A stretch of 64,000 nucleotides of DNA from Andalucia godoyi (taxonomy: Eukaryota; Discoba; Jakobea; Jakobida; Andaluciidae), in contig VRVR01000044.1 of assembly GCA_009859145.1 (NCBI GenBank), forward strand, positions 124,001 to 188,000, given 5' to 3'. Below, piece by piece: positions 54,639 to 64,000 of the stretch; within the stretch, counting starts at the first letter, position 1; each line of letters starts with the position of its first letter. The notes beneath the pieces were generated by a model. The model made no database searches. It was not told the origin of the DNA and worked only from the letters and a program-made list of their open reading frames with translations. Both the position numbers and the translations under genes were made by a program.

Positions 54639-57600
54639 CTAATGTTTGGAACCGCCATGGGGGCTGTGCCTCCGGAGTGCGGAAGGTGGGTGGTATCTGC
54701 CCTGCGTACCTTCTCTGATCACATTGACAAGCTGCTCCAGCAACACAGGCTTCGACAGGAAGCAGTCAAATCCTGAATTCTGTGCTGCAATCCGATCCTC
54801 CTCGAGGGCACTTGCAGTGACCGCGGCAATGTATGGTCGCACGATGCTCCCGACAGACGCGGCCTTGTCACGATGCAGCGTTCGAATGTTGTTGCATGCC
54901 TCAAGGCCACCCATCACAGGCATCTGCAGATCAAGCAAGACAACATCAAAGGTCAATGGGCTTAATGCATTGTTCGATGCTGCCATTGCGGTGGTTGGGG
55001 ATCCAGCAACTTTTAGTGCAGGAACGGAAGACGACTTCCTGGACATGAGGACTTGGTCCAGCGAGTCGGAAAACACGTTCACTGCCTTTTGTCCGTCATC
55101 CACAAGAATATAGTGGACGGACGGCTGCAATCCGAGTTTGCGCAGCATCGCGCCAAGAACCTTTTGGTTGATTGGGTCATCCTCTGCACAGAGCACACGC
55201 ACAGGCCTGCTCTTGTTGGAAGCCACTGCAGACGGGAGGACAAGAGACGGAGCGGCAGAAAAAGCGGATGAACAAGAAAGAGACAGACTGGGAACAACCC
55301 GAGGACTTGGGGCCGCGGGACTCGATGAGTTGCCTGCACTCGAAGAACTGCTGGTGCCACTGCTGCTTGACGTGGATCGCTGCTGTGAACGGCCAGACGG
55401 TTGTGGTGCATTCGACTGTCGCTTTGAACTCGGTTTCTTTTCGTGGCCCCTCTTCGAAGCTTCCGACTGGAATTCATTTTCCAAACGCCGTCCTACATCC
55501 GGGTGCTGCAAACCAATGGCTGCGTCGACGGTGAAAGACGCAGGCGGAGGAAGCGCAGTTACAGGGATCTCAATGCGAACTAGAGTTCCCTCATCTTCGG
55601 AAGAGTCAATAAAGACATTGCCACCCAGGCGTTGAACCATCCAGACCACTAACGACAATCCAAAGGAAAAGCTGCGTTTCTGATGCAGAGGGACATCACC
55701 ATCGCATTTCTCTTCGGATGCATAGCCAGGACTTGGAGAGGACGCTGTTGAAGAGGAAAATTGAGATACAGGCGGAGAGAGAGGTGACGCCGTCTTCCCC
55801 GTGTTCCCTGGGGTCAAGCCAAAGCTCGACCGCCCCGCTGAGCTCGAGAACGCTGGCTGATTTGCCACAAAGGAAGCCGCAGACGCCGCCACATTGGAAG
55901 CGGTTGCTGCCGACGCCGATGCCGAAGCTACATTGTTCGTTGACAAGGACAGGTTCCGGAAGGAACCATGTTTTGAGCCGACTGACGTTGTCGCACTCAT
56001 CGGCGGTGCCGAGTCGGACGAGAAGGACGCCGGATCCTGCTGTGGAAACTGTTGTCCGGCGACGTTTGGAGCAACAGCATCTGGTCGAGGGTCCGCTGCA
56101 CGCCCGTGGTCAATCGAAACATTTTGAAGTGTGGATCCGAGAACCTCAAGATGCTCGAGTTCGAGTTGTGAAAGGCCAAATCCGTCATCCCGGATCGAAA
56201 TTTGCAAGTTCATCTTCTCCGCTGCCTCATCTGCAGGGGAGGACGGTTCCAGTTGCGTCGGGCCAGCCGACTCATCAGAGGCACACGGGGCTACATGAAC
56301 TGCAATCTCCACGAGCCGGGACTTGGACGACCGGAATGCAACGCTCAGCACATTCGCTAAGCACAGTCCAAGGCGACTTCCGTCCACGCGTATCCTATCC
56401 GGCACGTCCGGAGAAATCACGCACTGAACCCTGACAGGAGGCACTGGATCTTGCGCTTCAAGCTGCTGCAAACCATCAGAATCGTTCCCAGTCTCTGTGT
56501 CCCGAATCGACGGTTCACTGTCGCAGTCGGATTCGGAGGACCGACACAGTCCCAGCCTTTTGCCTGCCAAAGCGGGCCTCAAGGCCGCATCGGGACTCGA
56601 ATCTTCCTGACGTGACACTTCTGTACAAAACGAACCTTGCAATGACGAGGCAGGGGATGCCGGAGAGGGGTCTGTCAGAATCTTCGAAATCACTTCCCCT
56701 GACGCAACATCTGCTTCAGAATACCGAGCATGCACATTTCTGGCAAGATTCAATGCCTGTCGAATCATCGTACGAATATCGACGACTTCGTTCAAGACCG
56801 AGAGCGTGCCGGAGGCCAGTTTTGCAAAAGCAATGAGATTTTCGAAAATCAACAGAATTTCATCTGCTGCACTCGACACATGCGAGACATGCTGCCGAAC
56901 GTAGGGCAACTGCATGGCAGGTTCTTCGAGCGACAGCAGCTCGACAGAACCCCGTATTGCATGAATTGGGGTCCTCACTTCCTCTCCGATCGCAGACAGG
57001 AACGCATCTCTGGTTGCCAACTGTTTGTTCTTGCGTATCTCGTCTTCCTTTTGAGCAGTAATATCCCTACCAATCACGTATTCATACACTGGCTCTGCCG
57101 ACAAACTTGAAGAAACTCCTATACGCGCGCCTGCAGAATCACGATCTTTTGCTTCCGAAGTGCCGACGCTTGTCCAGGACATCCAAATAACAGAGCCATC
57201 CTTCCTCCGGACGCGGTTTTCTCGATAGGACGGCTTGTCGATACCGTATTGCTTCGTCATTTCGACATCCGAGTCCACAACGAATCTCAAAAACGAGCCG
57301 TTGCGTATCTCCTCAATAGGATAGCCAATGGTGTTCGCCAGTGACTGATTGCAAAACACAACTGAATAGGTTTGCTGGTTGGCAACAACGAAGCTCTCTG
57401 ATGAATTAGTCCAAAATTTGCGAAGCATGTCCTGCTCCCGTTCCAGCGACAAGACTTTGCTCACGTCACTACAAACGGCTGTCCAGATCCCGAGATCGGG
57501 GATCCGCCGACAGTTCCATCGAACAATGACCTCTCTGCCCGATCGAAGACGATACCTTACATCCAAGTCTTTGACCACATCTTGACCGGCAAACATATGC

Positions 57601-58709
57601 TGGCAGTCGTCCAAGGGGGATCGGTTCTCGTAGTCGTTCCACTCTCCAGTGTGGAAATTGAGAGTCCCAACAACCAGCCGCACGATTCCATGCCCAAGCA
57701 GTTCTTCTTTGGTCGAATCCAGCATGTGGCACATCGTGGAGTTAATGTCGAGGATACGCAGTGAGTGGTCTTCGAGAATGACAGCGCCATTCACGGTTCC
57801 GTGCCAGAAATTCTTCGCTACTTGCAAAAAATGCTTGTCTGACTCGAAGAAATCCATTTGTCGCATGCACACCACAGCAACATCATTTTTCTGCGGATAT
57901 GATAGTGTGACAGAGAACTTTGCTCCTCGGAAGAGAAGTTCGCGAGGTCCAAACAAGGTGTCGAAGCGCGAGAAATCCAATGCCAAGAAACTCACCAGAC
58001 CTTCCACAAACGTCGGATCTCGGAACGCCACGTTCAATTCAAAACACCCGGTGCACGGGACGTGCAACAGCGAAACGGCAGTGTGATTTAGAAACAATGT
58101 ACGTTGCCGAGTGCGGTCGATTACAACAACGGCGTCCGGGATGTTATTATACAGTTCGAAGCCAGTCATGACCAATTCTGGAACGGCATGATTTCGTGCT
58201 GCCGTTGCTGGGGCGGATTTTCCCAGAGCCGCAGCATCAGCTGACCCGCCAGTTCCTGTCGACTCGCTGAGCACTCTTGCCGGTACTAGTACTTGCTCAG
58301 GCGGGGCGATGCCGCTGTCCGAGTCACTTGGCTGCCGAAAACAGGAGAAAATGACAATTGCATTCTGCGTAGAGACATCGATGGACACGTAGATGCGGGC
58401 CATGCAAAGCGGGCCGGTTTCTGAAAATGCAGGGATCCGGAGCAGCACTTCCGTGTCAAAACCCGAGAGATTCACGGCATTGAGGACCACTTGTGACCAA
58501 CTGATTCCTGGAAACAGCTTTGCAGCAGTCAGACTCGGCAGGTCCACACAATCAACCCCCTTCGACTGAGCATCCTGAGTCCGAAATAACTTCTCTCGAA
58601 GGCGAGAGTTTGCATAGACAGGGCTTCCAGAACGAGTAAACAGTCCAGCAGGAAGCGGCAGTTCCGCGAGAAAATGCTCGACATTCGGCAGTGACAGCCC
58701 AGACGACAT
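54639..58709 (-). CDS. Multi-PAS hybrid histidine kinase with an altered H-box
   Basis: 1356 residues from the ATG at 58709 (MSSGLSLPNVEHFLAEL). Several PAS-like sensor units fill the first 550 residues, the clearest being IPDAVVVIDRTRQRTLFLNH, AVILEDHSLRILDINSTMCH and VVANQQTYSVVFCNQSLANT with its PAC segment (RVRRKDGSVIWMSWTS). The dimerisation helix near residue 575 reads FLSAIGEEVRTPIHAI: the phospho-acceptor His of the usual SHExRTP is Glu. The ATP-binding domain keeps DDGFGL and FGLSLVVWMVQRLGG; its N-box is degenerate (LANVLSVA). The C-terminal receiver is intact: CAEDDPINQKVLG, DVVLLDLQMPVMGG, AAVTASA and FLSKPV. No obvious membrane span, so likely cytosolic or nuclear. It could be a pseudokinase scaffold, as in plant phytochromes that lack the His. 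Confidence 0.9.
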   Translation of the reverse strand: MSSGLSLPNVEHFLAELPLPAGLFTRSGSPVYANSRLREKLFRTQDAQSKGVDCVDLPSLTAAKLFPGISWSQVVLNAVNLSGFDTEVLLRIPAFSETGPLCMARIYVSIDVSTQNAIVIFSCFRQPSDSDSGIAPPEQVLVPARVLSESTGTGGSADAAALGKSAPATAARNHAVPELVMTGFELYNNIPDAVVVIDRTRQRTLFLNHTAVSLLHVPCTGCFELNVAFRDPTFVEGLVSFLALDFSRFDTLFGPRELLFRGAKFSVTLSYPQKNDVAVVCMRQMDFFESDKHFLQVAKNFWHGTVNGAVILEDHSLRILDINSTMCHMLDSTKEELLGHGIVRLVVGTLNFHTGEWNDYENRSPLDDCQHMFAGQDVVKDLDVRYRLRSGREVIVRWNCRRIPDLGIWTAVCSDVSKVLSLEREQDMLRKFWTNSSESFVVANQQTYSVVFCNQSLANTIGYPIEEIRNGSFLRFVVDSDVEMTKQYGIDKPSYRENRVRRKDGSVIWMSWTSVGTSEAKDRDSAGARIGVSSSLSAEPVYEYVIGRDITAQKEDEIRKNKQLATRDAFLSAIGEEVRTPIHAIRGSVELLSLEEPAMQLPYVRQHVSHVSSAADEILLIFENLIAFAKLASGTLSVLNEVVDIRTMIRQALNLARNVHARYSEADVASGEVISKILTDPSPASPASSLQGSFCTEVSRQEDSSPDAALRPALAGKRLGLCRSSESDCDSEPSIRDTETGNDSDGLQQLEAQDPVPPVRVQCVISPDVPDRIRVDGSRLGLCLANVLSVAFRSSKSRLVEIAVHVAPCASDESAGPTQLEPSSPADEAAEKMNLQISIRDDGFGLSQLELEHLEVLGSTLQNVSIDHGRAADPRPDAVAPNVAGQQFPQQDPASFSSDSAPPMSATTSVGSKHGSFRNLSLSTNNVASASASAATASNVAASAASFVANQPAFSSSAGRSSFGLTPGNTGKTASPLSPPVSQFSSSTASSPSPGYASEEKCDGDVPLHQKRSFSFGLSLVVWMVQRLGGNVFIDSSEDEGTLVRIEIPVTALPPPASFTVDAAIGLQHPDVGRRLENEFQSEASKRGHEKKPSSKRQSNAPQPSGRSQQRSTSSSSGTSSSSSAGNSSSPAAPSPRVVPSLSLSCSSAFSAAPSLVLPSAVASNKSRPVRVLCAEDDPINQKVLGAMLRKLGLQPSVHYILVDDGQKAVNVFSDSLDQVLMSRKSSSVPALKVAGSPTTAMAASNNALSPLTFDVVLLDLQMPVMGGLEACNNIRTLHRDKAASVGSIVRPYIAAVTASALEEDRIAAQNSGFDCFLSKPVLLEQLVNVIREGTQGRYHPPSALRRHSPHGGSKH

Positions 58710-58964
58710 CCCAACGCTCTCCGACGCTCTCCAACAGTCCACTCTCTCCTCAAATCAGCCCTGCAGCAGGATGACGAAGAAAGTCGAAAGACAAAATGAA
58801 AACCAAAAAAATATGCCCAAAAACTACTCAAGCCGAAACCCCAAATCCAACAAGTCAGTCAGTCCGATTTTGTTTCTGACGTACGTAGCAAACAATCCAA
58901 CGTTCACAGACCAAGTGTTTCACTGCTCGTTTCAAGATAAGAAGTGGCGATGACGACAACGACG

Positions 58965-58995
<31 letters not shown>

Positions 58996-59601
58996 ACAAA
59001 AAAAATAGACGAATGAAAAGGGTATTTAATTTGATGTAGTGATTAGAAAGAGAAGAATACAATGACGCCATATATGTATATATATATATATATTTCCTTT
59101 TCCTTTTTCCTTTTTCCTTTTTCCCTCCCCTTTTTACTTTCTTTCATCTCGACACTTTGGGACGTTCCGGCATTCGACTTGGGGCCGTAGCAAATGGCGT
59201 CTATGAACGAGTGGTATCAGTAGCGTAAAGGCCATTTCATCGCACAAGGAAAAACGGAAGATCCGAGAAGAAAAGAAGCGACCGGCGAGACACGACTTGG
59301 TGAGGGCTGATCGTATGCTCCGGCAGAGCAGCAGCATGGGTCTGCTCGTTTATATGAGTGTGTGCTTGTTCGAGTTGGATTCTTGCCGCACTGCCGTACT
59401 TGTCGCTGATCAGCTCCGACACGTCGGACAAATCCCGTCGTCCCAGAGCGGCAAAACTGCCGACCAGAGCGCCCGCTGTTTTTCTCGGTTGGTTTGTTGT
59501 TCCTAATCCATTTTTTTTTGTTTGGGCCTTTGGGTTTTTGGGTTTTTGGGTTTGGGTTTTGGTTTGCTCTCGCTTCTCGGTGGCTTGTCGGAACAAAAGG
59601 G
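58710..59601. other. Intergenic with CA, TA and CCTTTTT repeats
   Basis: About 890 bp between the histidine kinase start and a small ORF. Microsatellites: (CA)n at 58969-58993, (TA)n at about 59077-59092, and CCTTTTT-type units at 59093-59125. Frames up to 151 codons on the minus strand overlap each other and show no homology. The kinase promoter must be here. Confidence 0.55.
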
Positions 59602-59778
59602 ATGAATGACACAGATGCCGAGCTCATGAGAAAAGTACAGGCTCTCTCCCGCGAGGAGCGCAGGAGGATCATCTACTGCATCAACAAGCAGAGATCGGAT
59701 GCAGAAAAAGAGGCGTTTGAACGGTACCGACGCTCCAAACAAGCCGGTGATTCTGTGAATGGAGACTTTGCTGTGTAA
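59602..59778 (+). CDS. Small hypothetical protein, 58 residues
   Basis: ATG at 59602, MNDTDAELMRKVQALSREER then RIIYCINKQRSDAEKEAFER. It is strongly charged and helical throughout, unlike the low-complexity frames around it, and has a clear stop and an AATAAA-like ATAAAG signal soon after. A preceding TTGGGTTTT-rich leader could be an intron or untranslated region, so there may be an upstream exon. No family recognised. Confidence 0.45.
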   Translation: MNDTDAELMRKVQALSREERRRIIYCINKQRSDAEKEAFERYRRSKQAGDSVNGDFAV

Positions 59779-59881
59779 TCGGAAATGCAAGACACGAAAA
59801 ATAAAGGAAAAAGAAAACAGAGCAAGAAACTGAGTGTGGTTCTTAAAGAAAATGTGGCAAATCCATTTTTTCTACATTTAT

Positions 59882-61450
59882 TTATGTGTTGCTGCTAATG
59901 CCATGGCCATTTCCGTTGCTTCTGCTGGTTGTAACGGGGCTCGGTTGGGAGCTTTCGATGATGCGGAAGGAACAGGGTGACGACGACGACGACGAACGCT
60001 CGGTGTTTTCGTCGTGCTGGTGGTGGTGATGATGGGCTTTGGTGTCGTCAAAGCAGGGCACCGTTCCCGGACGAGTCCGCGTGACCCACGGTGGACGGAA
60101 CACGAAGCAGCAAAGGTTCCTCGCGAGATCCATAATCCCCCAGTTTTCGGGGACCTTGACGAGACGGAAGCTCTGTGCGACACTGTGGGACCTGGCAAAC
60201 ATGTTCATGTAGGCTGTGACGGCATTCCTCATGCCTCCGTCCACGATGCTGTCCTTTGCAACGACGAACCGAATCAGAATCCGGTCTGCATCGTCGCCTT
60301 GTACGGAGACCACGGCAGCGGACCAGTCTTTTGCAAGCGCTGTGCGGCACTGTGTCAAGCACTCGTGCATCAATGCTCGCGTAGGGAGACTGGCGGACTT
60401 TTCCGCACTCGATTTGAACGGGCCTGCCAGGATCTTTGCATCTTCAATCAGCTTGTTCTTCACAATCTCTTGATGAATGAGATGGACAGGGTTAGGGATG
60501 TAATCCGGATGAGGAGCGACGGGTCCTCCGTGTCCAACTGCTGGCACAAACGATCGAATGTGCCCAGCCGCCTTCACCTTTTCGTGGTTCTGTCTGAGCT
60601 CCTGACGCCTTTGCTCCTTCAGTCCCATTTCAACTGCCTGTGGCACATATTCCGGCAACGAAAACAGACCTGGAATCCCAGACTTTCGAGTTGGCGAAAC
60701 ACACCGTTGTGGATTCGAAAAGACTGATTTCCCAGTTGCACTCAGCTTGCTTGCACGTCCACCACCACCACCACCACCACCACCACCACCACCACCACCA
60801 CTACTACTACTACTGCCAGCATCACCGACGATCACTGGTCCGTCTGTTGACAGAGCCATACTAGACACACGGACACCCGATGCCGTCGAATTCATGGATG
60901 CTGAGACAGGCGGAGATGGCGGAGGACTAGAAGACACAATCAAGCTTGGCTGGATCCCTAGCCATGGCTCCTGTTTTCTCCCCACTGGCGCTCGTCCGTT
61001 CAAGGGAGAAACAGCCACGACCATCTCTACTTCTCGATCGAACGCCGCATTGGTGCCGTCCAGCTCCGCAATACCGGTATGCTGCATAGCAAGCTGTGTA
61101 TCGGACTGATAGCCGTGGTCGTATATGCAGCTAAACACGTTCTGCGTTCTCGAGAGCACTTCGCGGTGGTGTTCCGTATCCTGAATCTTGATCTCTCGAA
61201 CCAGAGATCGCTTCATCTCGGACTTGAACTCCGGCTTAATCACTTCGGGAATCGACTTTGTCAGCGACGTAAAATTGGAAGGAACAAACGCCTGCTGGAT
61301 GACCTCGCATTCCGTATTGATATAATCCGGCAGCACTATACCATTTGAGAAAAACAAGTCGGAGAAAACACAACGAACAACAGATCCAAAATATGCATTA
61401 GTACTGGTAACGGGTGACAACGGTGATGAGGACGATGACGACATGTTCAT
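59882..61450 (-). CDS. Conserved-looking protein of unknown function with a poly-Gly tract
   Basis: 522 residues from the ATG at 61450 (MNMSSSSSSPLSPVTST); the frame opens four codons earlier only with a TTG, and a GTATGT near 61554 suggests a possible upstream exon. Residues about 20-145 are ordered (LPDYINTECEVIQQAFVPSN, SEMKRSLVREIKIQDTEHHR). A Ser/Gly run (about 205-235) is encoded by CCA/CCACCA repeats. Residues about 250-470 look folded: SGIPGLFSLPEYVPQAVEMG, PVHLIHQEIVKNKLIEDAKI, MHECLTQCRTALAKDWSAAV with DADRILIRFVVAKDSIV, and SFRLVKVPENWGIMDLARNL. The tail is His/Ser-rich. I recognise no domain; it is transcribed divergently from the LisH-WD40 gene. Confidence 0.65.
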   Translation of the reverse strand: MNMSSSSSSPLSPVTSTNAYFGSVVRCVFSDLFFSNGIVLPDYINTECEVIQQAFVPSNFTSLTKSIPEVIKPEFKSEMKRSLVREIKIQDTEHHREVLSRTQNVFSCIYDHGYQSDTQLAMQHTGIAELDGTNAAFDREVEMVVAVSPLNGRAPVGRKQEPWLGIQPSLIVSSSPPPSPPVSASMNSTASGVRVSSMALSTDGPVIVGDAGSSSSSGGGGGGGGGGGGGGRASKLSATGKSVFSNPQRCVSPTRKSGIPGLFSLPEYVPQAVEMGLKEQRRQELRQNHEKVKAAGHIRSFVPAVGHGGPVAPHPDYIPNPVHLIHQEIVKNKLIEDAKILAGPFKSSAEKSASLPTRALMHECLTQCRTALAKDWSAAVVSVQGDDADRILIRFVVAKDSIVDGGMRNAVTAYMNMFARSHSVAQSFRLVKVPENWGIMDLARNLCCFVFRPPWVTRTRPGTVPCFDDTKAHHHHHQHDENTERSSSSSSPCSFRIIESSQPSPVTTSRSNGNGHGISSNT

Positions 61451-62085
61451 AGTCGAGTACAAACACTACCAAAATTTTAAAAAACAAAAATAACAACTAT
61501 ATAATAAAATAAAGAGGAAAAAATAATGATGCAAAAAAAAACAAAAAAAACATACGTGACGCGGTGTTCGGTAATGCATAGTGTGGAAGCTTCCCACTTC
61601 TTCCTGAATTCAAATGTGTGACGGAAGCAGGAGCACTCAGATCTCCACTCATTCTCCCTTTAATAGAACAAAGAGCGGGCTCTTTTTCTTCTGACTTGGC
61701 TGCCCCCCAAGAAGCGAAATCCAGAGAATAAACAATAACGATTGGAATAACAACAATCAGAATCCAAAAAATAAAAAAGAAAAGAAAAGAAAAGAAAAGA
61801 GAAGAAAAGTTGGCTCTCGCGGCAATTGGCGGGGTGGGGAGGACGTGCAATTGGCCCCTGCCGTAGTTTGCACTCGCCAGAAACCCGAATGGCGGGGAAA
61901 AATCATTCCGAGAAATTGCCCGATTCTCCTTACAGCTTTTCTGTACACTGCGCTTACAGTCGGCAGCAATCAGAAACGAGCGCACTTTTTAGTTTCCTGC
62001 TTTTGGTGATTTCTTCATCTGATGTTTTTTCATCTGCAATTCTTTTCGATTCCATCTTCATGTGACTCACACAGCACAGCACACC

Positions 62086-62119
<34 letters not shown>

Positions 62120-62145
62120 GAATAAGAAGGGAAAAGAAGGCAGAA
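61451..62145. promoter_or_regulatory. Divergent region with CA and GAAAA tracts
   Basis: About 695 bp between two outward-facing genes. It has a GAAAA repeat (about 61770-61808) and (CA)n at 62089-62116, the latter ending 29 bp before the LisH-WD40 ATG. Frames up to 162 codons are AT-rich. Promoters for both genes must be here. Confidence 0.5.
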
Positions 62146-63369
62146 ATGGACGACGATCGAATAGTTGCAATTGTGGCGCAGTTTCTTGAAGAGCGAGGAT
62201 TCAAAGAAACGTTGGCATCACTGACCGTGGAATATGGACAAGAGCCGAACGCCGAGCTTGTTTCTCGAGGCTCTGAGCTTATTGCGCGCTTGACGTCCGA
62301 CTATGACCGCGAGCTTGCTGCAGAACTGGAGGGTCTTTCTGTGGACGGTGGCATGGGGTTTTCCGCAAACGCGAGAAGCGACGCTTCGAAATCAATGTCG
62401 TTTGCAGAACTTGACGCCAGGCCGTCTTCTGCACCTGTCTCCACGCTTCGGTACTGCATGAAGGACTACCACAAAGGAAACATGCTTTGCGTCAAGTTCA
62501 TGGAGTCAGGAGGCCAAGACCTTGTTCTTACGGGTGGGGCAGACAAACAGGTCTGCATAGTGGATTATGAGAATTCGAGCGTGCGGTCGTCGTTGAACGG
62601 GTTCCAATCTGCGGTGTTGGAAGTCGATTTGCATCCCGTGCAGAAAAAAAAGATGCTTGCGGCAGAAATGGCTGGGTTTTTCTCGACGTTTGATCTCGAG
62701 ACTGGGACGAGGCTGTTTGCAGAAAAGTACTCCATCAAGTACATAAACCGATGTGTGTTTTCGCCAGATGGGAAGTACTTTGCAGTTGGATCGTACGACC
62801 ATACTGTTGCTGTCTACTCCGCGGAGGACATGAGCAATCCTGCTCGGATTCGCGACTTTAAGTTCCCCTCCACTGTCGAGTCCATGGTATTTACGCCCGA
62901 CTCCAGAACGTTGATTGCTGCCGTTCGAGATGACTGCTACTTGAGCTACATCCAGATGGCCACCATGACCATCGACAAGGTGAACATGAATGCCAACGGA
63001 GACGAACACTGCTCGTTCAACATCATGGATCTTGTCGTGCATCCAGAAGGCAAGTACTTGCTGTCGTGCACAGACCGCTCGCGCCTCATCATGACGACGA
63101 CGGACAGGGCCTTGCACGCAAGAAACTTCTATGGCTGCGTCAACGACGAGTATTCGATGCCGCGGTGCGCTTTTGATCCGAAGAAGGAATACGTGTACGC
63201 GTCGAGTCAGGACCGCAAGGTGTATGTGTGGGATGTCTTTAATCAAAGCGTCGTACAGAAGTTGGATCACGATGGTGAGATTGTGCGAGACATTGATTTG
63301 CACCCGTCCGGCAACCTCCTGGCGACGGTTGGATTTGGAAAGACGCTCCGCATTTTCCACAGAGCATAA
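62146..63369 (+). CDS. LisH-WD40 repeat protein
   Basis: 407 residues from the ATG at 62146 (MDDDRIVAIVAQFLEERGF); the frame upstream translates a CA microsatellite. The N-terminal 30 residues are a LisH dimerisation motif (IVAQFLEERGFKETLASLTV). From about residue 105 there are roughly seven WD40 blades, for example MLCVKFMESGGQDLVLTGGA, CVFSPDGKYFAVGSYDHTVA with VYSAED, MVFTPDSRTLIAAVRDD, VHPEGKYLLSCTDRSR, KKEYVYASSQDRKVYVWDVF and DLHPSGNLLATVGFGKTLRI. Such proteins act as scaffolds in ubiquitin-ligase, chromatin or RNA-processing complexes. I cannot assign the subfamily. Complete and intronless. Confidence 0.88.
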   Translation: MDDDRIVAIVAQFLEERGFKETLASLTVEYGQEPNAELVSRGSELIARLTSDYDRELAAELEGLSVDGGMGFSANARSDASKSMSFAELDARPSSAPVSTLRYCMKDYHKGNMLCVKFMESGGQDLVLTGGADKQVCIVDYENSSVRSSLNGFQSAVLEVDLHPVQKKKMLAAEMAGFFSTFDLETGTRLFAEKYSIKYINRCVFSPDGKYFAVGSYDHTVAVYSAEDMSNPARIRDFKFPSTVESMVFTPDSRTLIAAVRDDCYLSYIQMATMTIDKVNMNANGDEHCSFNIMDLVVHPEGKYLLSCTDRSRLIMTTTDRALHARNFYGCVNDEYSMPRCAFDPKKEYVYASSQDRKVYVWDVFNQSVVQKLDHDGEIVRDIDLHPSGNLLATVGFGKTLRIFHRA

Positions 63370-63471
63370 AAATTTCGCACGATTAGAACGATTGCTTTCC
63401 TCCTGTAATCCATCTCCTGTTCTCTCTCCTGCTTCATGCGTGCGTGCACAGTCCGCAGCGCAATCCAGCAA

Positions 63472-64000
63472 TTAGCACCTCTCAAATATGCGATACAGCT
63501 TTTCCAGGCTAGCGGCTTCAACAACGAATTTTGCAAAATGGGGCGACGGAAAGAAGAGAGTGCGCGACGCAGGATACAAAAAGGTAGAAACGTACGTTTG
63601 GATTGTCGAATCGGACACGAGGATTGGAGAGGCATCGTCTCCATCGTCGCACATTTCAGACGCATTCTGCGGAAGAGAAAAGAACCACCCCAGAGCTTTG
63701 CAGACCGATCGGAAACACGGTTCTTCGTCGGACCAATCGACATCCAGTGCAAGGCGACAAAGAAGCTCGGGCACCCGACACAGCGGAGGGACATAGCCCG
63801 GGGCAAGGGCTGGAAGAGACATCAAAAGAGAGCCTCCATTCGTAAGCTTCAAAGAAAGATATTCCTCCAGCAGGTCAGCATGCATCCCAAGAATCTCAAC
63901 CACCGATTTTGTCTCTCGCTCGATCACCGCCGAGTCCGAGCACTTCTGCGCAAGGTACAGGCGAACGCTGTCTTCGATCGGAAGCGGCTCCTCAAGAGAA
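63472..64000 (-). CDS. MLH1: MLH1 C-terminal region (5' part beyond window)
   Basis: The frame is open from the right edge down to a stop at 63472, so about 175 C-terminal residues are present. Matches to MLH1 include LPALAPGYVPPLCRVPELLC then RLALDVDWSDEEPCFRSVCK, FLYPASRTLFF, and the hallmark C-terminus AASLEKLYRIFERC. The terminal FERC is nearly invariant in MLH1 and contributes to the endonuclease site of its PMS1/PMS2 partner. MLH1 is the common subunit of MutL-alpha in nuclear mismatch repair. An internal GTG is not a start; the gene continues off the window. It is convergent with the LisH-WD40 gene (102 bp). Confidence 0.94.
   Translation of the reverse strand, partial: SLEEPLPIEDSVRLYLAQKCSDSAVIERETKSVVEILGMHADLLEEYLSLKLTNGGSLLMSLPALAPGYVPPLCRVPELLCRLALDVDWSDEEPCFRSVCKALGWFFSLPQNASEMCDDGDDASPILVSDSTIQTYVSTFLYPASRTLFFPSPHFAKFVVEAASLEKLYRIFERC

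Noticed and set aside
61497-61985. Minus-strand frame beginning MSGDLSAPASVTHLNSG, considered as exon 1 of the 59882 gene
   Set aside because: A GTATGT donor is present, but no acceptor gives a consistent reading phase with the downstream frame, so I did not join them.
1-64000. CRISPR arrays, bacterial operons, rRNA and viral genes
   Set aside because: No spaced direct repeats, no ribosome-binding-site patterns, no rRNA signature and no capsid or viral polymerase motif were seen; tandem repeats are all microsatellites.

Overview
This window is nuclear DNA from an intron-poor eukaryote. It holds about 27 supported protein genes, most of them single long open frames 400-2000 codons long, plus one nuclear-type tRNA and many dinucleotide and trinucleotide tracts. 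Proteins carry long Ser, Asp, Gly, Pro or Glu runs. Introns are few, short (164-221 bp in the four resolved cases) and mostly close to the start codon, with GTATGT, GTACGA or GTACGG donors. Eukaryotic cell-biology genes fix the domain: cytochrome oxidase subunit 6a, PIG-M, WASHC3, TRAPPC9/Trs120, OXR1, an ELMO protein and MLH1. A SpoIIIAA/Ycf45-like ATPase and a hybrid histidine kinase would fit a unicellular alga, perhaps an intron-poor red alga, but that placement is inference and not secure.

Layout. At 0-24 kb: COX6A (cut by the left edge), a giant C2-domain protein, a small membrane protein, a methyltransferase-like protein, a multispan protein, a peroxisomal acyl-CoA oxidase, a PX-ELMO protein, tRNA-Ile, an exonuclease-ATPase fusion, PIG-M and WASHC3. 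At 23.5-33 kb: a triose-phosphate/nucleotide-sugar-type transporter, a LysM-TLDc OXR1 protein, a possible NYN-domain protein and 2 kb of repeats. At 33-44 kb: an uncharacterised acidic/Ser-rich protein, TRAPPC9/Trs120, a probable N-myristoylated protein, a multispan protein and a DET2-like reductase. At 44-53 kb: four SANT/Myb-type genes within 9 kb. At 54.6-64 kb: a 1356-residue multi-PAS hybrid histidine kinase, a small ORF, an uncharacterised protein, a LisH-WD40 protein and the C-terminus of MLH1 (cut by the right edge).

The most distinctive content is a family of decayed IS607-type elements carrying Fanzor (eukaryotic TnpB-like) remnants at 16.3, 25.5, 40.9 and 53.6 kb. Two copies retain a MerR/IS607-type helix-turn-helix start followed by TnpB pieces ending in the zinc ribbon and DRDWNGA motif. 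Two share another left end and are progressively deleted, the shortest (350 bp) being a left end fused directly to the right end. Three copies share a right end rich in potential hairpins that overlaps the last TnpB codons, as expected for an omegaRNA-type guide scaffold. Other points worth checking are the histidine kinase with Glu at the phospho-acceptor position, the DEDDy exonuclease-SpoIIIAA fusion, the PX-ELMO combination, the SANT/Myb cluster and the concentration of introns near start codons.
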